NCBI GenBank assembly: GCA_023393015.1
Contig: JAEWMY010000038.1
Coordinates: 1-41,862, forward strand
Direction: 5' to 3'
Source of the DNA: Spirochaetota bacterium
GTDB taxonomy: Bacteria; Spirochaetota; Spirochaetia; Treponematales; Treponemataceae
DNA length: 41,862 bases
Part shown: piece by piece, positions 8,553-17,579 of the stretch
Numbering within the stretch: position 1 is the first letter of the stretch
Layout: the number at the start of each line of letters is the position of its first letter
Position numbers and translations under genes: made by a program
Notes under the pieces: model-generated
Told to the model about the DNA's origin: nothing
The model's database searches: none
The model's input: only the letters and a program-made list of their open reading frames with translations

Positions 8553-9179
8553 TCAATCCGGTATGACGAACTCCGAACGGACGCGCATGACCATGTCGTA
8601 GTGTTCGCGGATCTTCTGCATCTCCTCGGTGTCGATTTCCGAGGCGACGTTTTCGAGATCGGCTTGTTGCGCCTCGATACTCGCCTCTATGGCGGCGCGC
8701 TGTTCGTCGTCCAAGCCCTCGAGCTCCTCGACGTCGAAATTCTCGAGCTCGCTCCGGGAAGATTCCACCGCCGAGACGAATTCGCTTCCGATACCCTGGG
8801 TCCGCACCGCGAATATCGCCAACGCGGCCTCGTTGAACTTCTCGAAGCCGTAATCCGTCTCCGACTCTATGGTCTTTTTCAGGTTGATCCCCGCTTCCAT
8901 CGCCTCTACGGCGGAACCGTAAGGAATCTCGAAATGGACGGTCGGATGCTTTTTCATGAGGCGTTCGACGGCCCGGTAAAAATCCCGTACCTCTCCCTCG
9001 CTCATGGTGAATCGCGCGGCATCGTATGCCTCTTCCGCGTTCTGCATACCCTCGTAGGTTTTGGCGGTTTCGGTGATGTTCGAAAGATTCTCGCCCATGG
9101 ACTTCAACGCCTTAACCTTCCCGCACGAAACGGCAAAAAACGCAAATAAAACGAAAAACGTAAAACGCGCGAACTTCAT
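8553..9179 (-). CDS. Small alpha-helical lipoprotein, function unknown
   Basis: 208 residues. The signal peptide MKFARFTFFVLFAFFAVSC ends in a lipobox with Cys at 19, so it should be anchored to a membrane. The mature part is acidic and helical, with Glu/Ala-rich stretches (residues 150-195) likely to form coiled coil. No family recognised. It has GGAG before the ATG, its own -10 box TATACT (9211-9216, minus) with a CTGGCA -35, and a strong terminator, so it is a single-gene unit. Confidence 0.85.
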   Translation of the reverse strand: MKFARFTFFVLFAFFAVSCGKVKALKSMGENLSNITETAKTYEGMQNAEEAYDAARFTMSEGEVRDFYRAVERLMKKHPTVHFEIPYGSAVEAMEAGINLKKTIESETDYGFEKFNEAALAIFAVRTQGIGSEFVSAVESSRSELENFDVEELEGLDDEQRAAIEASIEAQQADLENVASEIDTEEMQKIREHYDMVMRVRSEFVIPD

Positions 9180-9243
9180 GTACTGCTCCTTTTGGAATAC
9201 CTTTCCTTGAAGTATAGCGCGCCAACCGGGTTTTGCCAGCGAT

Positions 9244-9753
9244 TTATCCCAAGACCGCGAACGCGCGCTCGAGGATCGGCGCGAGTTCCCGCGCGCGAGA
9301 AACCGCCGGAAGGGAAGGAGCCCGCTCGATGTACTCCCGCATACGGTCGCTGAACGGACGGTTGAGCTCGTTTCCGGGTCCGAAGGAAACGGTACCGTCG
9401 CAGGTATTCAGGACGATAAAACGGTTCCGCAAGACTCCCCGTCGGCGATGGTCCGGCGTATCGAAAAGCTCGTAGAGGTAAATCCCCCCCGAGGGGGAAC
9501 TGACGAGCCATGAAGACCGAACCCGCGCGATCCGTTCGCCGGGGACGTTCCGAACGGCGTCCGACAGGGCCGCGGACATCTCGTCGAAGCGGATCTCGCT
9601 CGTTTTAAGCCAGGCGAGGACGCGTACCGTCACGGTCCAGGAACCGGTGAGGGGGTTTCTCTTCCGGGAGATCTCGCGAAACGAAAGATTGTACGACGGT
9701 CCCCGGGTTACCGAAATCCCGGAAAACCATTCTTCGATTAATGGTCCGAACAT
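9244..9753 (-). CDS. Orphan soluble protein, function unknown; probably leaderless
   Basis: 169 residues, no signal peptide or membrane segment, no family recognised. It is mixed alpha/beta with two likely strand-rich blocks (about 40-60 and 95-125, with GGIYLYELFDTP and RNRFIVLNTCDGTVSFGPG). The reading frame is supported by GC-rich third positions and by the spacing between neighbours. A TGC-TATACT extended -10 box (9762-9770, minus) stands only eight bases before the ATG and there is no Shine-Dalgarno. Confidence 0.65.
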   Translation of the reverse strand: MFGPLIEEWFSGISVTRGPSYNLSFREISRKRNPLTGSWTVTVRVLAWLKTSEIRFDEMSAALSDAVRNVPGERIARVRSSWLVSSPSGGIYLYELFDTPDHRRRGVLRNRFIVLNTCDGTVSFGPGNELNRPFSDRMREYIERAPSLPAVSRARELAPILERAFAVLG

Positions 9754-9761
9754 GTACCGTC

Positions 9762-9770
9762 AGTATAGCA
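9762..9770 (-). promoter_or_regulatory. Extended -10 promoter, start codon 8 nt downstream
   Basis: TGC followed by TATACT on the minus strand. The ATG at 9753 falls at or just past the expected transcription start, so the mRNA should have almost no leader. Confidence 0.6.
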
Positions 9771-9798
9771 CGCCGCCGTTCCATTACGGACGGGAGCG

Positions 9799-9807
9799 TG
9801 GTAGAAT
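9799..9807 (+). promoter_or_regulatory. Extended -10 promoter of the beta-lactamase-like gene
   Basis: TGG followed by TAGAAT. The ATG at 9828 has GGAG upstream (aaaaaggagcatccc), so this leader is normal, unlike the divergent gene. Confidence 0.45.
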
Positions 9808-9827
9808 GTGGTAAAAAGGAGCATCCC

Positions 9828-11435
9828 ATGTACCGAAGATCCGTTACCGTCGCCCTCTCGCGCGTTCTCGTCTGCCTTTGTATCCCGTTTTTCGTATCCT
9901 GCGGCCGGAATACGGCGCGCGACTATTGGCCGACGGAATCCTGGCGCCGCGCGAGCCCGGAAAGCGCCGGCTTCGACTCGGGGAAACTCCTGGCCGCCCT
10001 CCGTTCGCGCGACCTCGGCGACCTCGGACTTGATTCCCTGCTCGTCATCCGAAAGGGGTACGTCCTAGCCGAGGCGTACCGCTACCCGAACGCCCCGGAT
10101 CTCGCGCATAACGTGAACTCGGTCACCAAGAGCGTCGTATCGACCGTTTTCGGCATCGCCCGGGACAAGGGCCTCGTCGCCAACGGGGGCAAACGGGTCT
10201 TGGACTACTTCCCCGAGTATGCCCGAACCGAAACCGACGGGCGCAAGAAGCGTCTCACGACCGAGCACGTCCTTACCATGCGAACGGGGCAGAACTGGAA
10301 CGAGAACGCCACGCCCAACATGGTAAACTCCCTGGACGCCATGATCGCCTCGGACGACTGGCTCGAATACGTCCTCGACGCCCCGATGATGATGGAAGGC
10401 GGCGTCGCCTTCGACTACAACACGGGAGCCTCCCATATCCTGACGGGAATACTCCAGAGCGTCACGGGCGACGCGGAAGCCTTCGCGCGCGAGACCCTCT
10501 TCGATCCTATCGGAATAACCGGATACCGCTGGAAAAAGGATCCGAAGGGAATACCGGCCGGCGGTTACGGGCTCTCGCTGAAAAGCGAGGATATCGCCCG
10601 GTTGGGATTCCTCATGCTCAATGACGGACGGTGGGACGGCAAGCGGATCGTTTCCAAACGATGGGTAAGGAAGGCGACAAAGGCCCACACGACGACGGTA
10701 GGCTCGTTCAATTCATCATGGAACTACGGATATCAATGGTGGATCGATCCTTCCGCGACTTCCTTCTCGGCCCAGGGCTACGCGGGACAATACCTCTTCG
10801 TCGTCCCGAAAATGGACCTCGTCGTCGTGGCGACGTCGAACGCGGACTTCAGGCGAATAGGAGAGCTCATGCGCCTTCTCATGTCCGAGATACCCTCCGC
10901 CCTCGTCTCGCCCGATCCGCTTCCGGAAAACCCGGCCGCTGCGGCGGAACTCGCGGACTACTGCGCCTCACTCGCCCTTCCGCCCGAGCCGAAGGTCGTT
11001 CCCCTGCCCGCCCGATTCGCGCGCGCCGCCGAGGCGGCCCCTTTGAGGATATCCTTCGACCGGAACGACTGGGGTCTCGCGTCCGGTTCGCTCGCGCGCG
11101 CGGACGACGGCTCTCTCGCCTTCGGGTACGAGTTCTCGGGAGAGGGCGGATCGAGCGTCGCGGTTACCCTTCTCGCCGGAGTCGACGGCCGCTTCCGCCG
11201 GATCGACACGGCCTTCCCCGAGGCGTGGTATCAAGTCGGATTCGAGAAGATACCGGTCGCGTGCCGACTCATCGAGTCTGACGATACCTCGGTCACGATC
11301 GAAACGGTCGCGGTGGGATTCACGATCGGCCCCTTCGTCGACCGGATCACGCTCGACGGAGACAGGGTCACGGTAATCCGCACGAACCGGAGATTCCGTC
11401 AGTCTACGACCGCGCGGGGAACGATCGTCAGGTAG
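9828..11435 (+). CDS. Serine hydrolase of the class C beta-lactamase family, lipoprotein
   Basis: 535 residues. The signal peptide ends FFVSC (Cys 25), so it is probably an outer-surface or periplasmic lipoprotein. The beta-lactamase/DD-peptidase-like domain has the nucleophile motif SVTK (Ser 98, Lys 101), a Tyr-Asn element (FDYNTG) and GYAGQ in place of the third KTG/HxG motif. The last 150 residues form a separate beta-rich domain. Family members include esterases and D-aminopeptidases as well as lactamases, so the substrate is open. Start chosen at the ATG with GGAG; an in-frame ATG at 9741 would put a non-signal segment ahead of the signal peptide. Its stop overlaps the 3' end of convergent pdxA by 8 bp. 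Confidence 0.88.
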   Translation: MYRRSVTVALSRVLVCLCIPFFVSCGRNTARDYWPTESWRRASPESAGFDSGKLLAALRSRDLGDLGLDSLLVIRKGYVLAEAYRYPNAPDLAHNVNSVTKSVVSTVFGIARDKGLVANGGKRVLDYFPEYARTETDGRKKRLTTEHVLTMRTGQNWNENATPNMVNSLDAMIASDDWLEYVLDAPMMMEGGVAFDYNTGASHILTGILQSVTGDAEAFARETLFDPIGITGYRWKKDPKGIPAGGYGLSLKSEDIARLGFLMLNDGRWDGKRIVSKRWVRKATKAHTTTVGSFNSSWNYGYQWWIDPSATSFSAQGYAGQYLFVVPKMDLVVVATSNADFRRIGELMRLLMSEIPSALVSPDPLPENPAAAAELADYCASLALPPEPKVVPLPARFARAAEAAPLRISFDRNDWGLASGSLARADDGSLAFGYEFSGEGGSSVAVTLLAGVDGRFRRIDTAFPEAWYQVGFEKIPVACRLIESDDTSVTIETVAVGFTIGPFVDRITLDGDRVTVIRTNRRFRQSTTARGTIVR

Positions 11436-12432
11436 GCGGCGCGTAAAAGGGCGCGTACCGCGCGGCGACGAGAATCGCCTCCGCCATGCTGACGGCGCTC
11501 GCTATCCCCCTGCCGGCGATATCCATCGCCGTTCCGTGGTCGACGCTCGTCCTGAGAACGGGCATTCCCCCGGTAACGGCGATGGTACGCTCGAAGTCGA
11601 AGGTCTTCGTCGCGATGTGTCCCTGATCGTGGTACAGCGACAGGACCGAGTTGTATCTTCCCCGCAAGGCGAGATGAAACACCGAGTCCGCGCTGACGGG
11701 TCCTTCGACGTCGAACCCCTCCCGCCGCAAGTCCTCCACGGCCGGGGCTACCTCGTCGACTTCCTCGTTTCCGAACAGGCCGTGCTCGCCCGAATGGGGA
11801 TTGAGCCCCGCGATGGCCATCGTGCCCGCCGTGACCCCGAGAGAGGAAAGCATGGCAAGGGAGCGGCGCACGTAGTCGACGATCCGGCCGCGGCTTACCA
11901 TCTCGCAAGCCTTGCGGAGCGAGACGTGACGGGTCAGGAAAAACACGCGGAGGGACCTGACCTCGAACATCGTCAGGGGATCGACCGTGCCGGTGAGCGC
12001 GCCGAAGATCTCGGTGTGCCCGATATAGTCGACGCCGCCCGCCTTCAGGGCTTCTTTGTGTATGGGCGCGGTCGCGACGGCGTCGACCGAGCGACTGAGC
12101 GCGAGCTCAACGCTTTTTTCGACATATTGAAACGCGGCCCTGCCGCACGCCCCGCTTACCTCGCCCGGCCGGTACGCGCGCGCGTCCACGTTGTCGAGGT
12201 CGATCACGTTGATCGTCCCCGGCGTCCAGTCGCCGTCTTCGGGCCGCTTGATCGACTTGAGGGTAAAACCGCCCCCGGCGAACGGGAGCGCGCCTTCCAG
12301 CACCCTCCGGTCGCCGATCACTACGACGCGCGCGGCCTCACTCACCTCCTTGCCGGCAAGGGCTTTCACGACGATTTCGGGCCCGATACCCGCCGGGTCC
12401 CCGATCGGCACGGCAATCAACGGTCGTTCCAT
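11428..12432 (-). CDS. pdxA: PdxA family dehydrogenase (4-hydroxythreonine-4-phosphate dehydrogenase or PdxA2)
   Basis: 334 residues, the normal length. Motifs: GDPAGIGPEI (11-20), APIHKEAL, GHTE, GLNPHSGEHGLFGNEE and YHDQGHIATKT; the three metal-binding His residues in GHTE, PHSGEH and YHDQGH are all present, and RTSVDHGTAMDIAG ends the active site. PdxA oxidises 4-phosphohydroxy-L-threonine in the DXP-dependent vitamin B6 route; paralogues (PdxA2) act on phospho-D-threonate/erythronate. No pdxJ or DUF1537 kinase gene is nearby, so the pathway cannot be decided here. ATG with GGAGG upstream. Confidence 0.92.
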   Translation of the reverse strand: MERPLIAVPIGDPAGIGPEIVVKALAGKEVSEAARVVVIGDRRVLEGALPFAGGGFTLKSIKRPEDGDWTPGTINVIDLDNVDARAYRPGEVSGACGRAAFQYVEKSVELALSRSVDAVATAPIHKEALKAGGVDYIGHTEIFGALTGTVDPLTMFEVRSLRVFFLTRHVSLRKACEMVSRGRIVDYVRRSLAMLSSLGVTAGTMAIAGLNPHSGEHGLFGNEEVDEVAPAVEDLRREGFDVEGPVSADSVFHLALRGRYNSVLSLYHDQGHIATKTFDFERTIAVTGGMPVLRTSVDHGTAMDIAGRGIASAVSMAEAILVAARYAPFYAPPT

Positions 12433-12498
12433 GCAGTTCCTCCCCGAAAGCGACGACGGCGCGCCGCTTCCCGATTACAGTGTAACCCACCGCGAAAG

Positions 12499-12528
12499 TT
12501 GTGAAAATACGTGCCGGGACACTATACT
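12499..12528 (+). promoter_or_regulatory. Sigma70 promoter of the glycogen phosphorylase gene
   Basis: TTGTGA (12499-12504), an 18-bp spacer and TATACT (12523-12528). The ATG lies about 30 nt after the predicted start. Confidence 0.6.
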
Positions 12529-12565
12529 TTCGGATAAGGCCACTGTGGTCAAAAAGGGGTGCGGT

Positions 12566-15061
12566 ATGGAAGGAGAGAAAAAAGCGGTCTCCGGCGTCAT
12601 TCACGCGAGCGAGCGCAGACTCGGCATGGACGCGGACGCGATACGTCAGTCGTTTTTCCATCATCTCGAGTACAGCCTCGGAAAGGACGCCTACTCGGCA
12701 ACCGAGCATGACCGATATACCTCGCTCGCGATGGCGACCCGCGACCGTCTCATCGAGCGCTGGATCGCGACCCAGCAAACCTACTATAACCGCAACGCCA
12801 AGCGGGTCTACTATCTTTCCCTCGAGTTCCTCATCGGCCGTACCCTCGGAAACAGCCTCATCAACCTCGACCTCTACCCCGAGGCGGCCAAGGCGATGAA
12901 GGACATCGGATACTCCCTCGAGGAGATGCGCGAACGCGAATGGGACGCCGGCCTCGGCAACGGGGGGCTCGGGAGGCTCGCCGCCTGTTTCATGGACTCC
13001 ATGGCGACGCTCGAACTTCCGGCGGTCGGCTACGGAATCCGCTACGATTACGGCATCTTCTTCCAGAGCATACGCAACGGCTATCAGGTTGAAACGCCCG
13101 ACAACTGGCTAAGGCTCGGCAACGTCTGGGAGTTCCCCCGGCCGGAGTTCTCCTACGTCGTCAACTTCTACGGACGGAGCGAGGACTATACCGACCACGC
13201 GGGAACGAGGCGCAAGCGATGGGTCGACGCCGACGAGATCGTGGCGCTCGGCTACGACACGCCGGTTCCCGGATACGGAAACAACACGGTCAACAACCTC
13301 AGGCTCTGGTCCGCCAAGGCCTCGCGCGAGTTCAACCTCAACTACTTCAACGACGGCGACTACATCAAGGCAGTCTCCGAAAAGGCGAAAAGCGAGAACA
13401 TCACCAAGGTGCTGTATCCCAACGACAACCGCCACGAGGGAAAGGAGCTCAGGCTCAAGCAGGAGTATTTCTTCGTTTCGGCGACGATACAGGATATCCT
13501 GCGCAGGTTCAGGAAGGCGCACGCCTCCTTCGCCGACTTCCCCGACCAGGTGGCCATCCAGCTCAACGACACCCATCCGGCCATCGCGATTCCGGAGCTC
13601 ATGCGCATCCTCGTGGACATCGAGTCGCTCGACTGGGACGTCGCCTGGGACATCACCGTCCGCACCTTCGGATACACGAACCACACGATACTCCCCGAGG
13701 CGCTCGAACGCTGGCCGGTGGACCTCTTCGCGCGCGTGCTTCCCCGCCACCTCGAGATCATCTACGAGATAAACCGCCGGTTTCTCGAGGAGATCTCGCG
13801 CTCGCGTCCCGGCGACTCGAACCTCCTGAGGGAGTTATCCATCATTGAAGAAGGCGAACAGAAGAAGATCAGGATGGCGAACCTCGCGATCGTCGGCAGC
13901 CACTCGGTGAACGGGGTCGCCGCCCTCCATACCGAGATACTCAAGGAGCGCGTCTTCTCGGGCTTCCACTCCGTCGTTCCCGAACGGTTCAACAACAAGA
14001 CGAACGGCATCACGCAACGCCGGTGGCTCAAACTCTGCAACCCGGAGCTGTCCGGTCTCATCACCGAGGCGATCGGCGAATCATGGGTCACGAACCTCTT
14101 CGATCTCAAGCGTCTCGAGCCCTTCGCGGACGACGCCTCCTTCCGCGCGCGCTGGCTCGCGTGCAAGACGCTCAAGAAGGAAGCGCTCGCCCGCTATATC
14201 GCCAGCAGGAACGGCGTCGCCGTGGATACCTCGTCGATCTTCGACATACAGGTCAAGAGGATTCACGAGTACAAGCGGCAGCTCCTCAACGTACTTCACG
14301 TCATCGCGCTCTATAATCGGGTCAAGGACGATCCGGGCGGAAACCACGTGCCCCGGACCGTGATCTTCGCGGGAAAGGCGGCGCCCGGCTATTACATGGC
14401 GAAGCTCGTCATCAAGCTTATCAATTCGGTGGCGGACGCGGTCAACGGCGATCCCGACACGAAGGACCTCTTGAAGGTACTCTTCCTGAGGAATTACGCG
14501 GTATCGAACGCGGAGAAGATCATCCCCGCAGCGGACGTCTCCGAGCAGATATCCACCGCCGGAACGGAGGCGTCCGGCACGGGCAACATGAAGTTCGCCC
14601 TGAACGGCGCGCTAACCGTCGGTACCCTGGACGGGGCGAATATAGAAATCATGGAGGAAGTGGGAGCCGACAACATCTTCGTCTTCGGCCTCGATTCCGG
14701 GGGCGTTCAGGCTCTCAAGGCGGAGGGCTACGACCCCATGCGCTATTACTACGGCAACCCGACCCTGCGCCGCGTCATCGATCAAATCAGGCGGGGAACG
14801 TTCTCGCCCGATCAAATCGATCTTTTCGGCCCGATTACCGACAGTCTCCTCTTCCAGGGGGATCCCTATCTACTGCTCGCGGATTTCGAATCCTACGTCG
14901 CCTGTCAGGATCGCGTTTCGCGGGCCTTTTTGGACCGGGACGGATGGGCGCGAATGTCCATACTCAATACGGCACGAATGGGCAAATTCTCGACCGATCG
15001 CACGATCTCGGAGTACGCGCGGGATATCTGGGGGGTCTTGCCCGTACCGATCACCCTCTGA
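12566..15061 (+). CDS. glgP: Glycogen/maltodextrin phosphorylase
   Basis: 831 residues, typical of bacterial GlgP. It releases glucose-1-phosphate from alpha-1,4-glucans using inorganic phosphate and PLP. Visible are SLEFLIGRTLGNSL (N-terminal), GNGGLGRLAACF, and the PLP signature around EASGTGNMKFALNG, whose Lys 676 binds the cofactor. Start taken at the ATG preceded by AAGGGG; the reading frame stays open further upstream but overlaps the pdxA 5' region. No other glycogen gene is in the window. No hairpin terminator is visible between this gene and the MATE promoter. Confidence 0.97.
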   Translation: MEGEKKAVSGVIHASERRLGMDADAIRQSFFHHLEYSLGKDAYSATEHDRYTSLAMATRDRLIERWIATQQTYYNRNAKRVYYLSLEFLIGRTLGNSLINLDLYPEAAKAMKDIGYSLEEMREREWDAGLGNGGLGRLAACFMDSMATLELPAVGYGIRYDYGIFFQSIRNGYQVETPDNWLRLGNVWEFPRPEFSYVVNFYGRSEDYTDHAGTRRKRWVDADEIVALGYDTPVPGYGNNTVNNLRLWSAKASREFNLNYFNDGDYIKAVSEKAKSENITKVLYPNDNRHEGKELRLKQEYFFVSATIQDILRRFRKAHASFADFPDQVAIQLNDTHPAIAIPELMRILVDIESLDWDVAWDITVRTFGYTNHTILPEALERWPVDLFARVLPRHLEIIYEINRRFLEEISRSRPGDSNLLRELSIIEEGEQKKIRMANLAIVGSHSVNGVAALHTEILKERVFSGFHSVVPERFNNKTNGITQRRWLKLCNPELSGLITEAIGESWVTNLFDLKRLEPFADDASFRARWLACKTLKKEALARYIASRNGVAVDTSSIFDIQVKRIHEYKRQLLNVLHVIALYNRVKDDPGGNHVPRTVIFAGKAAPGYYMAKLVIKLINSVADAVNGDPDTKDLLKVLFLRNYAVSNAEKIIPAADVSEQISTAGTEASGTGNMKFALNGALTVGTLDGANIEIMEEVGADNIFVFGLDSGGVQALKAEGYDPMRYYYGNPTLRRVIDQIRRGTFSPDQIDLFGPITDSLLFQGDPYLLLADFESYVACQDRVSRAFLDRDGWARMSILNTARMGKFSTDRTISEYARDIWGVLPVPITL

Positions 15062-15081
15062 GCGTTTTTTTGATAAACCTC

Positions 15082-15110
15082 TTGCTTTCTCGTACGGTTT
15101 TCGGTACAGT
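15082..15110 (+). promoter_or_regulatory. Promoter of the MATE-lacI operon
   Basis: TTGCTT (15082-15087), a 17-bp spacer and TACAGT (15105-15110). The predicted transcription start falls inside the first operator-like palindrome immediately downstream. Confidence 0.55.
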
Positions 15111-15137
15111 AGCAAACGATTGCGCAAACGTTTGCTA
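15110..15137 (+). promoter_or_regulatory. Tandem LacI-family operator
   Basis: Two adjacent 12-mers: GCAAACGATTGC (15112-15123, one mismatch from symmetry) and GCAAACGTTTGC (15124-15135, a perfect palindrome with the central CpG typical of LacI/GalR sites). The outer arms TAGCAAACG (15110-15118) and CGTTTGCTA (15129-15137) also form an inverted repeat. Lying directly over the transcription start, occupancy should repress MATE and lacI. Confidence 0.8.
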
Positions 15138-15159
15138 TTCGTTGCGCCGAGGAGTAAAC

Positions 15160-16515
15160 ATGAAAAACGACCATACCTATCGATCCCTGCTTCGTATCGG
15201 GCTGCCGATACTGGCAAGCCTGTGCGTAAGCCAAATCCAGATGATTACCGACCAAGCCTTCCTCGGCCACGCCTCTCCCGAATACCTGACCGCGGTCGGA
15301 AACGCCGGCTACACGATCTGGACAACCATCTCCTTTCTTTTCGCCCTCGGAACGGGCACGGCCATCCTCGTAAGCCAAAAACTCGGCGAAAAACGGCACG
15401 ATCAGGCCGAGGAGATCGCGGGTTCCACCTTCGTCTACTCGAGTTTTTTCGCGATCATCGTGTTTTTCGTCTGGTTTTTCGGAAGCCGGCGGATTTTCAC
15501 GGCGATGGGTCTCAAGGACCCGATCCTTTCGCACGCCGCTCTCTACGCGAAGGTCGTGACCGCCGGTATCGTCCTGACGGGTTTCACCTCGGCGTCGAAC
15601 GCCATCTACAACGGAACCGGGTATACCCGACCGCTTATGATCACGTCGATACTCAGGGCCGTCATCAATATCGCCCTCGACTGGCTGTTGATCTTCGGTA
15701 ACCTCGGGTTCCCGCGTCTCGGCATACTCGGCGCCGCCGTCGCGACCCTCGTCGCGGACATCGTCGGTAGCGGATACTCCATTAGCCGCGCCTTCTCGCG
15801 CTCGCTTCCGCTCAGGATGTCGTTCCGGGCGATCCGCAGGGCGAACCTCCGCAACTACCTTTCGGTCATCAAGGTCGGCATCCCGGCGAGCCTCGAGGAG
15901 TTCTCGTGGAACGCCGGCAACATCCTGCTTATAAGGTTCCTGAACCAGGTCGACGCGATGGCCGCCGGTATCTACACGATCATCATGGCGGTAACGCTTA
16001 TCCCGGCGCTCATTTTCACCGCCGTCGGAAACGCCGCCATGACGCTTTCGGGAAGGCGTACCGGAGAGGGCCGGCCCGAGGAGATATCCCGTACGGGGAA
16101 AGCGGCCCTTACCATGAGCGCCTTCGTCGCGGTCGCCTTCGCTCTCGCCTTCACGTTCGCGCCGAACGTCTTCGTGGGCCTCTTTACGAAGGACGAGGGG
16201 ATCATGAGTCAGACGGGCAAGCTCATGCTCATCAGCTCGATCAACCTCTTTCCGCGCGCAGCCAACATCATCTACGGCGGCAACATACGGGGAATGGGCG
16301 ATACCCGATGGATGCTCGGTACCCAGGCCTTCGGCACGGCCTTCGTCGTGCTCTCCGCGTGGCTCCTGATTTTCCGGTTCGAGTTCGGAATAACGGGACT
16401 TTTTCTCGCGGTATTCCTGGACGAGACGGTCAGGGCCTTCCTTAACGGATACCGTTTTTACTCGAGCGTACGCCGGCGCGTGCGCGAAATAGAGGTTACG
16501 CGGGGAGCGGCCTGA
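15160..16515 (+). CDS. MATE family efflux transporter
   Basis: 451 residues with about twelve membrane helices in two homologous halves. The start MKNDHTYRSLLRIGLPIL followed by QIQMITDQAFLGH is typical of the NorM/DinF group, which exports drugs or metabolites in exchange for Na+ or H+. GGAG lies six bases before the ATG; longer in-frame starts overlap glgP. The lacI gene begins two bases after the stop, so the regulator and transporter share one mRNA and the tandem operator. Confidence 0.93.
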   Translation: MKNDHTYRSLLRIGLPILASLCVSQIQMITDQAFLGHASPEYLTAVGNAGYTIWTTISFLFALGTGTAILVSQKLGEKRHDQAEEIAGSTFVYSSFFAIIVFFVWFFGSRRIFTAMGLKDPILSHAALYAKVVTAGIVLTGFTSASNAIYNGTGYTRPLMITSILRAVINIALDWLLIFGNLGFPRLGILGAAVATLVADIVGSGYSISRAFSRSLPLRMSFRAIRRANLRNYLSVIKVGIPASLEEFSWNAGNILLIRFLNQVDAMAAGIYTIIMAVTLIPALIFTAVGNAAMTLSGRRTGEGRPEEISRTGKAALTMSAFVAVAFALAFTFAPNVFVGLFTKDEGIMSQTGKLMLISSINLFPRAANIIYGGNIRGMGDTRWMLGTQAFGTAFVVLSAWLLIFRFEFGITGLFLAVFLDETVRAFLNGYRFYSSVRRRVREIEVTRGAA

Positions 16516-16517
16516 TC

Positions 16518-17579
16518 ATGGCGACGCTCAAGGACGTTGCCGCGCGCGCGGGAGTATCGTACACGACCGTTTCCCACGTCATAAACGGCACGAGGGCGGT
16601 CGCGGAGGATACGAGGGAGCGCGTCGAGCGCGCGATCCGCGAGCTCGGCTTCCGGCCCAACATGGCCGCGAAGGCGCTCAGGACGGGAGAGACCGCGACC
16701 GTAGGCGTCGTGAGCATCTCGGGGAACGATCCCTACTTCGCCGAGGTGCTCCACGGGGTGCAGGAACGCGCGTGGAACGGGCGGATCGGCGTACTCATCT
16801 CGTATTCCGAGTTGACCGATTGCTGTCCGGAAAACTGGTGCGAGGAGTATTACGCCGAAATTTGCGAACGCGAACGCGGCCACATCGAGGGCTTCGCGGA
16901 CAAGGGCGCCCAGGGCGTCATCGTAAACTCCCTGCAGGAAGACGTCGAGCTCGAATCCCAGCTTCGCTCGCTCAACGTTCCCGCCGTCCTCTTTCAGCGT
17001 CTCGTCAAGGGCCCGACATGGGACAACTTCGTGTGCGACGACTATCAGGGAACCTCGCAGGCGATGGAGCGGCTCATCGCGCTCGGGCACCGGCGCATCG
17101 GCCTCGTGGAGGGCTTCGGCTTCGACTCTCATACCGTGCAATTCCGCAAACGGGCGTGGGCGGACGCGCTTACGCGATCGGGCATCGGTGTCGACGCGTC
17201 GCTCGTGCGGGACGGGCGGTATGATCCGTCGGTCGCTCTCGTCAAGACCCGCGAACTCCTCTCGCTTTCCGACCCGCCCACCGCGATCCTTTACTACTCC
17301 GATTCCATGGCCGTCGCCGGCATTCGCGCCGCGCGTGACGCGGGGTATTCCGTCCCCGACGACCTATCGATCGTCGGATACGACAATCTGTATACCGACG
17401 CGTATACCGTTCCCCGGCTCAGTTCGGTCAATCAGATGAGTCACTGTATCGGCCTCGATATGATGAGTCGCCTGGCGGAGAGGATCGAACGGCCGGGCCT
17501 TGAGCCTATCGTCCGCCGTTATCCGCAGGAATACGTCGAACGGGAGTCGACCGCGCGGCCGCGTACCCGCCATGTGTAG
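16518..17579 (+). CDS. LacI/GalR-family transcriptional regulator with a Cys-rich insertion
   Basis: 353 residues. The N-terminal helix-turn-helix (TLKDVAARAGVSYTTVSHV, 3-21) and hinge helix (PNMAAKALRTG, 47-57) are canonical; the hinge Leu that intercalates at a central CpG is present. The periplasmic-binding-protein-like core runs from about 62 to 335 (GVVSIS, GAQGVIVNS, GHRRIGLVEG, SIVGYDN). Between strands, residues 100-118 hold an unusual insert with Cys 102, 103, 108 and 116, not seen in ordinary LacI proteins. The site GCAAACGTTTGC before its own operon fits a protein of this type. The inducer is unknown. Confidence 0.92.
   Translation: MATLKDVAARAGVSYTTVSHVINGTRAVAEDTRERVERAIRELGFRPNMAAKALRTGETATVGVVSISGNDPYFAEVLHGVQERAWNGRIGVLISYSELTDCCPENWCEEYYAEICERERGHIEGFADKGAQGVIVNSLQEDVELESQLRSLNVPAVLFQRLVKGPTWDNFVCDDYQGTSQAMERLIALGHRRIGLVEGFGFDSHTVQFRKRAWADALTRSGIGVDASLVRDGRYDPSVALVKTRELLSLSDPPTAILYYSDSMAVAGIRAARDAGYSVPDDLSIVGYDNLYTDAYTVPRLSSVNQMSHCIGLDMMSRLAERIERPGLEPIVRRYPQEYVERESTARPRTRHV

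Noticed and set aside
13109..13848. Several overlapping frames within glgP
   Set aside because: All lie inside a highly conserved phosphorylase gene and show no independent features.
15061..15075. Terminator after glgP (run of seven T)
   Set aside because: No GC-rich hairpin precedes the T run.
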